Of a stretch of 64,000 nt of DNA, positions 26,505 to 35,780 are shown piece after piece. This stretch comes from Hungatella hathewayi WAL-18680 (GTDB lineage Bacteria; Bacillota; Clostridia; Lachnospirales; Lachnospiraceae): assembly GCF_000235505.1 (NCBI RefSeq), contig NZ_JH379027.1, positions 1,566,203 to 1,630,202 of the forward strand. Direction: 5' to 3'. Within the stretch, counting starts at the first letter, position 1; each line of letters starts with the position of its first letter. The notes under the pieces are model-generated. The model ran no database searches and was not told the DNA's origin. It saw only the letters and a program-made list of their open reading frames with translations. Made by a program: the position numbers and the translations under genes.

Positions 26505-28406
26505 ATGAAAAATTATATCCATGAGATACATAATTGTAAAGAAAAGGCAATCATCCGCAAGGATTACGACGTGCTGGTAATCGGCGGCGGCATGAGCGGA
26601 CTCTGTGCCGCCATAGCATCGGCCAGACAGGGGGCGGGGACGGCCATCGTCCAGGACAGAAGCGTGTTTGGCGGAAATGCAAGCTCCGAGATGAAAATGC
26701 ATATCTCCGGCGCTTCCTGCCACTGGGGGAAGAAGGACGCTGCGGAAACCGGGATTTTGATGGAGCTTCAGCTGGAGAACAAGTATTTAAATGACAGCTA
26801 CAACTATTCCATCTGGGACGGCGTTCTGTGGTCTGCCGCCATGGACTGTGAGAATCTGGATGTGTATATGAATACCACCATGGATATGGTGGATTCTGAT
26901 GGCTCCTGCATTCACTGCGTCCAGTGCTATCAGATGACGACGGAGAACCGCTACGAGTTTGGGGCGAAGGTATTTGTGGACGCCACGGGAAACGGCACGC
27001 TGGGGTATTTTGCCGGGGCAGAGTACAAGATAGGCCGGGAGGCCGCCGCCGAGTATGGCGAGCAGGACGCGCCAGAGCAGGCGGACGGCGAGACCATGGG
27101 AAATACCATCTATTTTGTGGCGGAGGACGTGGGACATCCGGTGAAATTTGTAAAGCCGGGCTGGGCCTACACTTTCACGGAGGAGGATTTTGTCCATCGT
27201 TACCACGGGGACATCGTGGTCTATCATAATGCGGACGACGTTGTGGTGTTAAAGCCTGGGGAAGATTACCGGGACCACGAGGATGAACTTGTGGAAAAGT
27301 ATGATGTGAAATCCGGTTATTGGTGGATAGAGCTGGGCGGAGACTGGGACGACATTATCAAACAGTCGGAGGACATCCGCTATGAACTTTACCGCACGGT
27401 GTACGGCGTGTGGGACCATATTAAAAATGGCGGAGACCACGGGGCGGAAAACTATGAACTGACCTGGGTTGGAAATCTGGGCGGAATGAGGGAGAGCCGC
27501 CGCCTGATGGGGGATTACGTGCTGACGGAGCAGGACATTTTGTCCAACCGGGTGTTTGAGGACGCGGTGGCCTACGGCGGCTGGCCCATGGATGAGCATG
27601 TGGCGGCCGGGTTCCGGGCAAAGGGGCAGATTCCCTCCCGGGTGCGCTCCTTCAAGGGACTGTATTCCATACCCTACGGCTGCTTCTGCTCCAGGACGGT
27701 GAAAAACCTGATGATGGCGGGGCGCAATATCTCGGCTTCCAAGCTGGCCATGGGTTCCACCAGGGTGATGGGAACCTGCGCGGTGGGCGGCGAGGCGGTG
27801 GGAGTCGCGGCGGCTGGCGCGGCCCTTAGCGGACTGACGCCATCTGAGTATGGAAGGCTTCATAGAAAGGAACTTCAACAGAAGCTGTTAAAAAATGATT
27901 TATACGTGCCGGGCTGCAAAAATGAGGACGAGGACGACAAGGCCAGACTGGCGAAGCTCTCTGCCACCTCCCAGCAGAGCGGTTATGAGGTGGAAAATCT
28001 GATTTCCGGCGTCACCAGGCGGGAGGGCGATCAGAGCAATCTGTGGATGTCAAAGGGCATCCGGGAAGGCGGTGAGGCGGTTGTGCTGGAGCTGAAAGAA
28101 CCGTCATCCATTTCCCAGGTACGGCTGGTGTTTGACCCGGATTTGAGCGAGGAGAGATGCATCTCGGTCTCCAGAGCATTTATGGAAAAGGAACCGCGGG
28201 GCGTTGCGAAAACCCTGGTGAAAGATTACCGGGTGGAGGCGCTGTTTGGCGGGAAGACGGTGGCCTGCCGGGACGTGAGGGACAACCACCAGAGACTGAA
28301 TGTGGTGGAGTTTGATGAAGCGGTTATGGTGGATGCGGTGCGGATTACCTTTTGGAGTACCAACGGATGCGAGAATGTTCAGATGTATGAGGTCCGCATT
28401 TATTAA
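26505..28406 (+). CDS. FAD-dependent oxidoreductase with C-terminal beta-rich domain (paralogue 1)
   Basis: A 633-residue protein of the FAD_oxidored (PF12831-like) type. The dinucleotide site is VLVIGGGMSGLCAA (about 23-36), followed by FGGNASSEMKMHISG, a motif shared with the paralogue at 29538. Late FAD contacts include NLMMAGRNIS and MGTCAVGGEAVG. After about residue 470 comes a region like a discoidin/F5-8C sugar-binding fold (VENLISGVTR, LWMSKG, QVRLVFDPDL, YRVEALFGG, CENVQMYEVRIY). No signal peptide, so it is cytosolic. The start at 26505 is set by GGAGAG. Relatives are often misannotated as xanthan lyase. A role in oxidising a glycoside or sugar after import is inferred from the operon. 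Confidence 0.85.
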   Translation: MKNYIHEIHNCKEKAIIRKDYDVLVIGGGMSGLCAAIASARQGAGTAIVQDRSVFGGNASSEMKMHISGASCHWGKKDAAETGILMELQLENKYLNDSYNYSIWDGVLWSAAMDCENLDVYMNTTMDMVDSDGSCIHCVQCYQMTTENRYEFGAKVFVDATGNGTLGYFAGAEYKIGREAAAEYGEQDAPEQADGETMGNTIYFVAEDVGHPVKFVKPGWAYTFTEEDFVHRYHGDIVVYHNADDVVVLKPGEDYRDHEDELVEKYDVKSGYWWIELGGDWDDIIKQSEDIRYELYRTVYGVWDHIKNGGDHGAENYELTWVGNLGGMRESRRLMGDYVLTEQDILSNRVFEDAVAYGGWPMDEHVAAGFRAKGQIPSRVRSFKGLYSIPYGCFCSRTVKNLMMAGRNISASKLAMGSTRVMGTCAVGGEAVGVAAAGAALSGLTPSEYGRLHRKELQQKLLKNDLYVPGCKNEDEDDKARLAKLSATSQQSGYEVENLISGVTRREGDQSNLWMSKGIREGGEAVVLELKEPSSISQVRLVFDPDLSEERCISVSRAFMEKEPRGVAKTLVKDYRVEALFGGKTVACRDVRDNHQRLNVVEFDEAVMVDAVRITFWSTNGCENVQMYEVRIY

Positions 28407-28471
28407 TTGAATTAAGGTTTGGGTTACGATTTGGATTAACGATAAAAAGCATAACAAGAGGAGGGTAAACA

Positions 28472-29497
28472 ATGATTCAGCAGGTAATGACGGCGCCAGG
28501 CGTAATTGAATTCAGAGAGGTAGAAACTCCGGAACCGGGCGAGGGACAGGTCCTGGTAAAAATGATGCGGATGGGAATCTGCGGTTCGGATATCCATGTG
28601 TATCACGGGGAGCATCCCTACACTTCTTATCCGGTGACACAGGGACACGAGGTGTCCGGGGAGATTGTGAAGATTGGTCCGGGGGTGGAGCATTTAAAAG
28701 AGGGACAGAAGGTGACCATAGAGCCACAGGTGTTCTGCGGCCAGTGTTATCCCTGCACCCACGGAAAGTACAATGACTGTGACAACTTGAAGGTGATGGG
28801 CTTTCAGACCACGGGGGCGGCCAGCGAATATTTTGCGGTGGACGCCTCCAAGATAGACGTGCTGCCGGAGGGGATGTCCTTCGATGAGGGCGCCATGATT
28901 GAGCCTCTGGCTGTCACCATCCATGCGGCGAAGCGTTACCCGGACATCCAGGGGGCCAATGTCTGCGTGCTGGGCTGCGGTCCGATTGGCATTTTGGTGG
29001 CCCAGTCCTGCAAGGCTCTGGGAGCGGCGAAGGTGATGGTGACGGACGTCTCCGATTACCGGCTGGAGATGGCGAAAGCGGTGGGGGCCGACTACGCCGT
29101 CAACACCAGAGAGCATGATTTTGGGACAGCGCTGACAGACTGCTTCGGTTCCGACAAGGCCGATGTCATCTACGACTGTGCCGGAAATGATATCACCATG
29201 AATCAGGCGATTCAGAACTGCCGCAAGGGCGGTACGATTATTCTGGTGGCCGTGTTTGCAGGCGAAGCCCACATTGATTTGGCAAAGCTCAATGATTCCG
29301 AGCTGGATTTGAACACGTCGTTCATGTACACCCATGAGGACTATGTGGACGCCATCCGGCTGGTGGGCGAGGGGAAAATCAAGCTGACGCCGCTGATGAG
29401 TAAGCATTTTGCATTCAACGAGTTTACGGAGGCATACCGGTATATCGATGACAACCGGGAACAGACGATGAAAGTAATTATCGACATACAGAACTAA
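28472..29497 (+). CDS. Zinc-dependent medium-chain dehydrogenase, second copy in the operon
   Basis: A 341-residue MDR enzyme with catalytic zinc ligands (GICGSDIHVYHGEH, GHEVSG), a structural zinc loop FCGQCYPCTHGKYNDC and a nucleotide fold VLGCGPIGILVAQ. It is clearly related to, but not a recent copy of, the enzyme at 21099. It lies between the two FAD oxidoreductases, 65 bp after the first and 40 bp before the second, implying joint action. Start 28472 has AGAGGAGGG upstream. Confidence 0.92.
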   Translation: MIQQVMTAPGVIEFREVETPEPGEGQVLVKMMRMGICGSDIHVYHGEHPYTSYPVTQGHEVSGEIVKIGPGVEHLKEGQKVTIEPQVFCGQCYPCTHGKYNDCDNLKVMGFQTTGAASEYFAVDASKIDVLPEGMSFDEGAMIEPLAVTIHAAKRYPDIQGANVCVLGCGPIGILVAQSCKALGAAKVMVTDVSDYRLEMAKAVGADYAVNTREHDFGTALTDCFGSDKADVIYDCAGNDITMNQAIQNCRKGGTIILVAVFAGEAHIDLAKLNDSELDLNTSFMYTHEDYVDAIRLVGEGKIKLTPLMSKHFAFNEFTEAYRYIDDNREQTMKVIIDIQN

Positions 29498-29537
29498 GAA
29501 ATGTGGGAGATGGGGGTTTTTAAAGGAGGAAGGAAAC

Positions 29538-31385
29538 ATGTCACTTCGTGAAAAGGAAGCTGTTTATGATGTAATCGTGGTGGGCGGCGGCATCGCCGGT
29601 GTCTGCGCGGCCATTGCGGCGGCGAGAGAGGGCGCCAGCGTTGCCATTGTGCAGAACCGCTCCGTCTTTGGGGGGACGGCCAGCTCGGAAATCCGGATGC
29701 ATATCGTGGGGGCCAACTGTCATTCCTCGAAGCCGGATTTGAGGGAAACCGGGATATTGGAGGAAATTCTGCTTGAGAACAAGCGGCGCAACCCCTACGC
29801 GGCCTTCCCGGTTTTCGATATGATACTGTGGGAAAAGGTCTTTCTGGAGGAAGGCGTCACGGCCTATCTGAATACCAATATGGATGATGTCATTCTTGAT
29901 GAAGGGCGGATTCGTGGTATTGTCTGCCACCAGAACAGCACGGAGACCCAGTTTACGCTCTGCGGAACGCTGTTCATCGACGCCACAGGCCACGGCACGC
30001 TGGGAGTGATGGCGGGCGCGGCCTCCCGTGTCGGAAGTGAGGCGCGGGCGGAGTTTCAGGAGCCCACCGCGCCGGAGACGGCGAACCAGGACACCATGGG
30101 AAACACGATTATGTTTCTGGCGGTAGACCGGGGAGAGCCGGTGCGGTTTGAGAAGCCGGTGTGGGCCCACACCTACACGGAGGAGGATTTGAAATACCGC
30201 TCCCACGTGGATGAAATCTGCGCCCAGGCGGATGGCGGCGGCACGGTGGCTCCGGAGGAAGGGAAGAACCAGCTTCCGGAATTCTCCAATGTGGACGCCG
30301 GCTACTGGTGGATTGAGCTGGGCGGCGATTACAACGATATCATCGAGCAGGGCGAGGAAATCCGGGATGATTTGCTCAAATGCGTGTACGGCGTCTGGGA
30401 CCATATCAAGAATCAGGGAAACCACGGCGTGGAGAATTATGATTTGGAATGGGTCGGTATGGTGCCAGGGTACCGGGAGAGCCGGAGACTGGAAGGCGAA
30501 TACATTTTAAATGAAAATGACGTCCGGGCCAACCGTGTCTTTGAGGATGCGGTGGCCTACGGCGGCTGGCCCATGGATGTCCATGTGCCGGGAGGAATCC
30601 GGGATTTGAACAGCTACGGCTCCAAAGTCTACAATTTTGAGGGCTGCTATACCATTCCCTACCGGTGCTATGTCAGCCGGGATGTGGACAATCTGATGAT
30701 GGCGGGCCGGGATATCAGCACGTCGAAGATGGCATTTTCCTCCACGAGAGTGATGGGCACTTGCGCGGTGGGCGGACAGGCGGTGGGTACCGCGGCGGCC
30801 CTGGCTATCCGGTACGGCTGCACGCCGAAGCAGGTGGGAGAGCAGCATATCCGGGAGCTGCAGCAGGAGCTGATGAAGAACGACTGCTATCTGCCGGGTT
30901 TTGCCAACGAGGATGAGGCAGATATGGCCCGGACAGCCAGAGTCAGCGCCAGCAGTGAGCAGGACGACGGCAGGGCGGAGCGCGTGATAAACGGCGTGGC
31001 CAGAAATGTGAACGGGCAGGTGAACTGCTGGAAGTCGGCGTCCCTGGAGGAGCCGCAGACATTGACGCTGAAGCTCTTTGAGGAACGCGAAGTGCGCCAG
31101 GTGCGCCTCACCTTCGACACGGATTTGAGCCACGAAATCCAGCCGTCCATGATTAAAAATGTGCGTGACAGACAGGTGAAGGGGCTTCCCCGTGAGCTGG
31201 TGAAGGATTATCGGGTAAGTCTTCTCCTGGACGGAAATGTAGTCGGCACCAGGGAGGTCCGCGGCAATGGACAGCGTCTGAATGTGCTTGATTTTGATGG
31301 GGGGGAATGTGACGAGGTGCAGATTACGGTTGAGTCCTCCCATGGATGCGATTATGCGTGCATTTTTGAAGTGAGAATTTATTAG
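29538..31385 (+). CDS. FAD-dependent oxidoreductase with C-terminal beta-rich domain (paralogue 2)
   Basis: A 615-residue paralogue of the protein at 26505. It has VIVVGGGIAGVCAA, FGGTASSEIRMHIVGANCH, WPMDVHVPGG, NLMMAGRDISTSKM and MGTCAVGGQAVG. The last 140 residues form the same beta-rich domain (NCWKSASLEEPQ, QVRLTFDTDLS, YRVSLLLDG, HGCDYACIFEVRIY). The pair probably acts on related substrates or as a heteromer. It has an AAAGGAGGA ribosome site. Both lack a secretion signal. Confidence 0.85.
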   Translation: MSLREKEAVYDVIVVGGGIAGVCAAIAAAREGASVAIVQNRSVFGGTASSEIRMHIVGANCHSSKPDLRETGILEEILLENKRRNPYAAFPVFDMILWEKVFLEEGVTAYLNTNMDDVILDEGRIRGIVCHQNSTETQFTLCGTLFIDATGHGTLGVMAGAASRVGSEARAEFQEPTAPETANQDTMGNTIMFLAVDRGEPVRFEKPVWAHTYTEEDLKYRSHVDEICAQADGGGTVAPEEGKNQLPEFSNVDAGYWWIELGGDYNDIIEQGEEIRDDLLKCVYGVWDHIKNQGNHGVENYDLEWVGMVPGYRESRRLEGEYILNENDVRANRVFEDAVAYGGWPMDVHVPGGIRDLNSYGSKVYNFEGCYTIPYRCYVSRDVDNLMMAGRDISTSKMAFSSTRVMGTCAVGGQAVGTAAALAIRYGCTPKQVGEQHIRELQQELMKNDCYLPGFANEDEADMARTARVSASSEQDDGRAERVINGVARNVNGQVNCWKSASLEEPQTLTLKLFEEREVRQVRLTFDTDLSHEIQPSMIKNVRDRQVKGLPRELVKDYRVSLLLDGNVVGTREVRGNGQRLNVLDFDGGECDEVQITVESSHGCDYACIFEVRIY

Positions 31386-31468
31386 AATGATGGAATATGA
31401 TGGAACATAATGGAATCAGAACAGGGGCAGGTTAAACGCAGGAGAAAGGTAAGATACGGAAAGGAAGA

Positions 31469-31876
31469 ATGCAGATGGGGACAGCAGACTTAGTGGCAGC
31501 AGACTATATAACAGGCGTCCAGCACCTTGGAATCCCGGTCCGGGATATGGACGGGACGCTGAAATTTTATGGGGATTTGGGGTTTGAGGAAGCATTTTCC
31601 ACGCGGAATAACGGGAAGCGGGTGGTGTTTGTCAAGCAGAAGAATCTGGTAATAGAACTCTACGAGGAAGATGAGACAGCCGCCAAACCAGGCGCCATCG
31701 ACCACGTGGCCCTGGATGTCACGGACGTGGAGAGGACATTTGAACTTGTGGGCGCACTAGGGTATGAGATGCTGGATACTGAAATCCAGTTTCTGCCATT
31801 CTGGGAGCATGGTGTTAAGTTTTTCACAATCATGGGACCGAATGGGGAGAAGGTGGAGTTCAGCCAGAAGATGTAG
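31469..31876 (+). CDS. VOC (glyoxalase/bleomycin-resistance) fold protein
   Basis: A 135-residue VOC protein: two beta-alpha-beta-beta-beta repeats (GVQHLGIPVRDMDGTL with metal-ligand His, then IDHVALDVTDVERTF). Such proteins are metal-dependent epimerases, lyases or dioxygenases, or ligand-binding proteins. It is the last gene of the oxidation operon and may isomerise or cleave a keto-sugar product, which is inference. A perfect terminator follows. The ATG at 31469 follows AAAGGAAGA. Confidence 0.85.
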   Translation: MQMGTADLVAADYITGVQHLGIPVRDMDGTLKFYGDLGFEEAFSTRNNGKRVVFVKQKNLVIELYEEDETAAKPGAIDHVALDVTDVERTFELVGALGYEMLDTEIQFLPFWEHGVKFFTIMGPNGEKVEFSQKM

Positions 31877-31884
31877 TAACATTT

Positions 31885-31920
31885 AATTCCGCCAAGGCTT
31901 AATCGAGCCTTGGCGGAATT
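31885..31920. terminator. Bidirectional terminator between convergent operons
   Basis: AATTCCGCCAAGGCT (31885-31899) pairs perfectly with AGCCTTGGCGGAATT (31906-31920) with a 6-base loop. It serves the VOC gene and the convergent SLC13 gene. Confidence 0.88.
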
Positions 31921-31954
31921 TGTTATGATAGACTTATTCAGTACAAAAGCCTGA

Positions 31955-33271
31955 TTACGGAAACGCAGGAAACACCGTCATAATGACAAAAACGGAAAGG
32001 ACGCACATAAGGATGGATGGCAGCCAGCCCATTTTAAACAAATCCTTCTGGCTGTATCCGCCGGCCTCCATCATAGGCGGGATGGTACCGGTGGACATGG
32101 GGGTCATGAAGGCGGAATTGCATGCGGAGCCCAGGATGAGCAGCAGGCCGACGGGGTTACAGCCCAGCGCTTTGGAGGCCATGATGATAATCGGCTGGAA
32201 CAGGTTGTCGACGCTGAAATTCTGCATGAACTGTGTCAAAAGGAACGGAACGATGAAGAAGGCAAATCCGATGATATATCCGTTCCGTGTATTGCCCAGG
32301 GCACTGGCCAGCAGACTGCCTATCATATCTCCCAAGCCGCATGCTTCCATGGCGCCGCCGGCGGCATAAGCTGCAACCAGCATCAGCATGGTAGGCACGG
32401 GGATGGCGTCGATGGCTTCCTGGGTTTTTAAAACACCCACGGCGGTTATCAATGCGGCGCCGGTCACCGCAATCTGCCAGCTTTGAAGTCCCAGCGTGTC
32501 AGCAAAAATCAGGCCGACGGTGGTCAAAAGGAATATCCCGTAGCCCAGAACCTCGCGAACCGGGTCAAGGGGCGGGGCATCGTCAACGGCGCCGGCTTTA
32601 TTGGTAAAACCACCCAGGGTTACCGGCACGGAGGGCTGGTTCGGGGCCAGCTTGGGAGCGATAAAAGCGGCGTAAACGACCAATACGGCAGAGATAATCA
32701 GCTGGCCTTTCACAGGGTCCAGTATTTTCATCACATAGTCCGCATAGCCATAGCTTTCCATCACACTGTTGGCGGTGGCGTAGGTGTACATGCCGCTGCC
32801 GAAGGGGGCGGTGCCGATGGAACAGATGCAGACCAGGGCGATCGGCTGCATTACTTTGGAGGGGCTGATGCCATTTCTCTTACAGAACGCCGCAATCACC
32901 GGAACCATGACGCCGAAGGTCGCCATAGGGCTGGGGATTAAATTGGTCAAGAGGAAGGCAAGCACACAGTAACCAAGCATCTGCATGCCGAAACTGCCTT
33001 TGCTGATTTTAAATACCAGGCTGGAGAGCTTGTTGACCGCCTGGGTGCGGCTGAATCCGGCAGATACGACCACCATACCGGCTATCAGCAGGATGTTGTG
33101 GTTGGCAAATTTACTCAAGACAACGCTGGCCGGAATGATGCCGGAAAATGTGACAAGTACGATGGTGCAGATGGATACCACTGCCAATGTGGTATGAAGT
33201 TTTTTCGCGAATAAAAATCCCAACATCATGAACAAAAAAATGCCGAGGCATAGGAACATTTGAGTTGTCAT
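31955..33271 (-). CDS. SLC13/DASS family anion transporter
   Basis: A 438-residue membrane protein with about 11-12 helices of the ion-transporter superfamily that includes di- and tricarboxylate carriers. The conserved re-entrant segments NLIPSPMATFGVMVPVI and SACNSAFMTPMSTGT carry the Ser-Asn-Thr type substrate signatures. It begins 32 bp after the acid-sugar dehydratase on the same strand, so it probably imports the dehydratase substrate or another carboxylate. A second, different member is encoded at 41791. Confidence 0.82.
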   Translation of the reverse strand: MTTQMFLCLGIFLFMMLGFLFAKKLHTTLAVVSICTIVLVTFSGIIPASVVLSKFANHNILLIAGMVVVSAGFSRTQAVNKLSSLVFKISKGSFGMQMLGYCVLAFLLTNLIPSPMATFGVMVPVIAAFCKRNGISPSKVMQPIALVCICSIGTAPFGSGMYTYATANSVMESYGYADYVMKILDPVKGQLIISAVLVVYAAFIAPKLAPNQPSVPVTLGGFTNKAGAVDDAPPLDPVREVLGYGIFLLTTVGLIFADTLGLQSWQIAVTGAALITAVGVLKTQEAIDAIPVPTMLMLVAAYAAGGAMEACGLGDMIGSLLASALGNTRNGYIIGFAFFIVPFLLTQFMQNFSVDNLFQPIIIMASKALGCNPVGLLLILGSACNSAFMTPMSTGTIPPMMEAGGYSQKDLFKMGWLPSILMCVLSVFVIMTVFPAFP

Positions 33272-33303
33272 AGTTTATCTCCTTTTAGGTAACTGAAAAC
33301 GGG

Positions 33304-34467
33304 TTATTGGTCACGGACGGAGCCATCTATATTTAAGCGGCTCCCGGGTGCATAGGTGATGGGTGGAAAATGTTTCTCAATATCCGGTATCAAATCAATG
33401 CCAATTCCAGGGGCGGAGGACGGTGTAATATATCCGTCCACCGGTTTGTCCCAATTGGTTACCATATCACATTTGCGGTCAGTGGAGGTGGAGTCCCAGC
33501 TGAGTCTGCCGTCTCCGCTCGGATATTCGCAGATTAACAGGTTGTCAATGCAGGCGCACAGCTGCATTTCGGCGGCGGTGCAAACCGGGCTTAGGGGGTT
33601 ATGTGGCACAATCGGACACATTTTGCTCTCCGCCAGCGTGGCGATTTTCCTGGCGCCGGTCAGGCCGCCGACCGTAGTGAGACTTACCCGGATGTAGTTG
33701 GCTGCCTGGCGGTCCAGCAAGTCCTGAAATTCATATATCGTGTGCAGCCGTTCCCCAGTGGCAATTGGCACCTTGCTGTGCCGCACGACGTAGGCCATGG
33801 CCTCATTGCTACCCGGAGGAATCGGGTCCTCAACAAAAAGCGGATGTACATCTGCTATTTCCTGAATCAGGACAACCGCCTCGGCAGGCAGACTGCGTCG
33901 GTGCAGTTCTATGCACAGGTCCACATCATCGCCCACGGTTTCCCGCATGAGATGGGTGCGCCGGATGGCATCTTCCATATTTTTTGTGTAGGTTCTGTTA
34001 TAGGGCGTATCTTCGTCTTCATCCAGAAAGGGGGAGAGATGTCCCAAAGCCTTAAATCCCTGTTCCTTGCGCTTTTTACAGTTTTCAACCAACTCCTCAT
34101 CGCTTGAGGCGATTACATGACCGTATACCAGCACCTTGTCCCGGCATTTGCCGCCCATCAGCTGATAGACCGGAGCGTTGTAATATTTGCCCGCAATGTC
34201 CCACAGCGCCACGTCAATCGCGGATAATGCGCCCATAACGGCAGCTCCGCGGAAAAACATTCCGCGAAACATGACCTGCCAGTGATGCTCGATGTCCAGT
34301 GGATTTTTCCCTACTAAGTATAGACCAAAGGAACGAATCTGCGCGGCGGCCGCGTCTGCGACACCAAAAGCGCCGCTCTCGCCAATCCCATAGATGCCTT
34401 CATCCGTTATTATTTTTGCATAGCAGAACCGATTCGCGCGGATTGCCTGTACTTCTACTATTTTCAA
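33304..34467 (-). CDS. Enolase-superfamily acid-sugar dehydratase (galactonate dehydratase-like)
   Basis: A 387-residue mandelate racemase/muconate lactonising family enzyme that removes water from an aldonate or similar acid. Metal and catalytic residues: LCIELHRR (Glu in place of the usual Asp as first ligand, followed by His), VEDPI, ATGERL and VPHNPLSP with the catalytic His. The start is TTG (complement of 34465-34467), seven bases after a perfect GGAGG; upstream codons to 34560 do not look like protein of this family. It forms an operon with the SLC13 transporter and has its own divergent promoter facing the AraC gene. Substrate unknown. Confidence 0.87.
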   Translation of the reverse strand: MKIVEVQAIRANRFCYAKIITDEGIYGIGESGAFGVADAAAAQIRSFGLYLVGKNPLDIEHHWQVMFRGMFFRGAAVMGALSAIDVALWDIAGKYYNAPVYQLMGGKCRDKVLVYGHVIASSDEELVENCKKRKEQGFKALGHLSPFLDEDEDTPYNRTYTKNMEDAIRRTHLMRETVGDDVDLCIELHRRSLPAEAVVLIQEIADVHPLFVEDPIPPGSNEAMAYVVRHSKVPIATGERLHTIYEFQDLLDRQAANYIRVSLTTVGGLTGARKIATLAESKMCPIVPHNPLSPVCTAAEMQLCACIDNLLICEYPSGDGRLSWDSTSTDRKCDMVTNWDKPVDGYITPSSAPGIGIDLIPDIEKHFPPITYAPGSRLNIDGSVRDQ

Positions 34468-34525
34468 GTGGATACCTCCTCGATTTTCAGCTTGTTCCCG
34501 GTAAACAAAATCTGTTGATACTCTA

Positions 34526-34554
34526 TTTATACAAAAACAAACGCCTGCTGTCAT
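34526..34554 (-). promoter_or_regulatory. Promoter of the dehydratase-transporter operon
   Basis: On the minus strand, ATGACA (34549-34554), a 17-bp spacer and TATAAA (34526-34531). The rest of the 360-bp divergent intergenic region shows no gene. Confidence 0.6.
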
Positions 34555-34767
34555 TGACAATATTTCTCTTTTTTGTTCTGTGTGGTGCGCTTTTGGCTGA
34601 AATTATCATTTCTATTGATAAAAATAATGGCCAGTCAGTCAAATATTTCCCCTGTGAAAAGCAGGCATTTAGCGCAGGTTTGGATGGCATATCCTCTTGT
34701 CAGATTCCAAAACCGTGAAACATTTTCCCGTGGATAATATTTGAATATTGGGGATCATGTACCTTTG

Positions 34768-34796
34768 TGGACAAGGTGTTTCTTTTCTGCTATACT
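34768..34796 (+). promoter_or_regulatory. Promoter of the AraC-MFS operon
   Basis: TGGACA (34768-34773), a 17-bp spacer and TATACT (34791-34796). Confidence 0.65.
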
Positions 34797-34831
34797 TTAG
34801 CTGAATAAATAGTGGGTCAGGAGGAGAAGCT

Positions 34832-35765
34832 GTGGAGGAGAAACGATATCAGTATTATTTTGACGACGAGCATTATCTTCTAAGCTATGTACATGATGTT
34901 TACAGCTACCGCTACCATTGGCATGATGATATGTATGAACTGCACATCATCCTGACGGGCAGCATGGAATTTGTCCGGGAGGGGCAGAAGTATTTCTTGC
35001 AGCCGAATGATGTCATTATTGTAAGCCCTGGTATGGGGCATGCCACGTTTGCGCTGGAACCACAGACGGCAACCCTTGTCCTTCGATTTTTCTGCGAATG
35101 CCTTTGAGGAGTTTCTGCAGCAGGATTATATCTGCCGGTTCAATTTTGTGTCAGACAGCTCTGACCGCCAGACGGTCCGCTATACCCATGTGCGTTTTTA
35201 CTGTGCGATGCTGCTTCAGGCTTTGGCGGCAGATGATGCGTATACGGGAAAAATCGTAAGGCCCACATTTGAGCTGCTGCTTGTCACGCTTTTTAGCAGA
35301 TTTGAGTCCGAGCGCAGTGACATTTACCAGCCAAAAAACAAGAATATCCCGGATCAGCTGATTCAGGATGTCATTCAATACATTGATGAAAATTATGCCA
35401 AGAAAATATCGCTGGAGGAATTGACGGAGCAGTTTAATTACAACAGAACCTACATCTCTACATTTTTTAAGAAAAATGTGGGCATGAAATTCTATGACTA
35501 TCTGACCAGAACTCGATTTTCTGCTGCCGTGTGGGATTTGACAACAACGGATTTAAGTCTCACCAAGATTGCGCTGTACAATGGATTTCCGGACTTAAAG
35601 ACCTTCAACCGTCTGTTCCAGGAAATGTTTCACATAACTCCTGCAGAATATCGCCAGAAGCTGGCCGTAACGCTGACGAAACTGCCAAATGAGTATTGGA
35701 ACGTGAAAGAGTTGAGCGACCCCAATATAAAATTAAAACTGGATGAGTTCATCGGTATAACTTAA
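34832..35765 (+). CDS. AraC family regulator, frameshifted in a T run
   Basis: The GTG start at 34832 follows AGGAGGAG. The cupin-type sensor domain (HWHDDMYELHIILTGSMEF, LQPNDVIIVSPGMGH) runs into a premature end after TLVLRF. Removing one T from the T5 run at 35087-35091 continues the protein as SANAFEEFLQQDY and gives 310 residues with two C-terminal HTH motifs (ISLEELTEQFNYNRTYIS and SLTKIALYNGFPDLKTF). Its position divergent from the dehydratase-SLC13 operon suggests that it regulates that operon, using the acid sugar as signal. The indel is probably a sequencing error. Confidence 0.88.
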
Positions 35766-35780
35766 TCTGAGAGGAATCAT

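Noticed and set aside
29541..30425. Minus-strand frame of nearly 300 codons opposite the FAD oxidoreductase
   Set aside because: Shadow frame caused by GC-rich codon bias; the plus-strand gene is certain.
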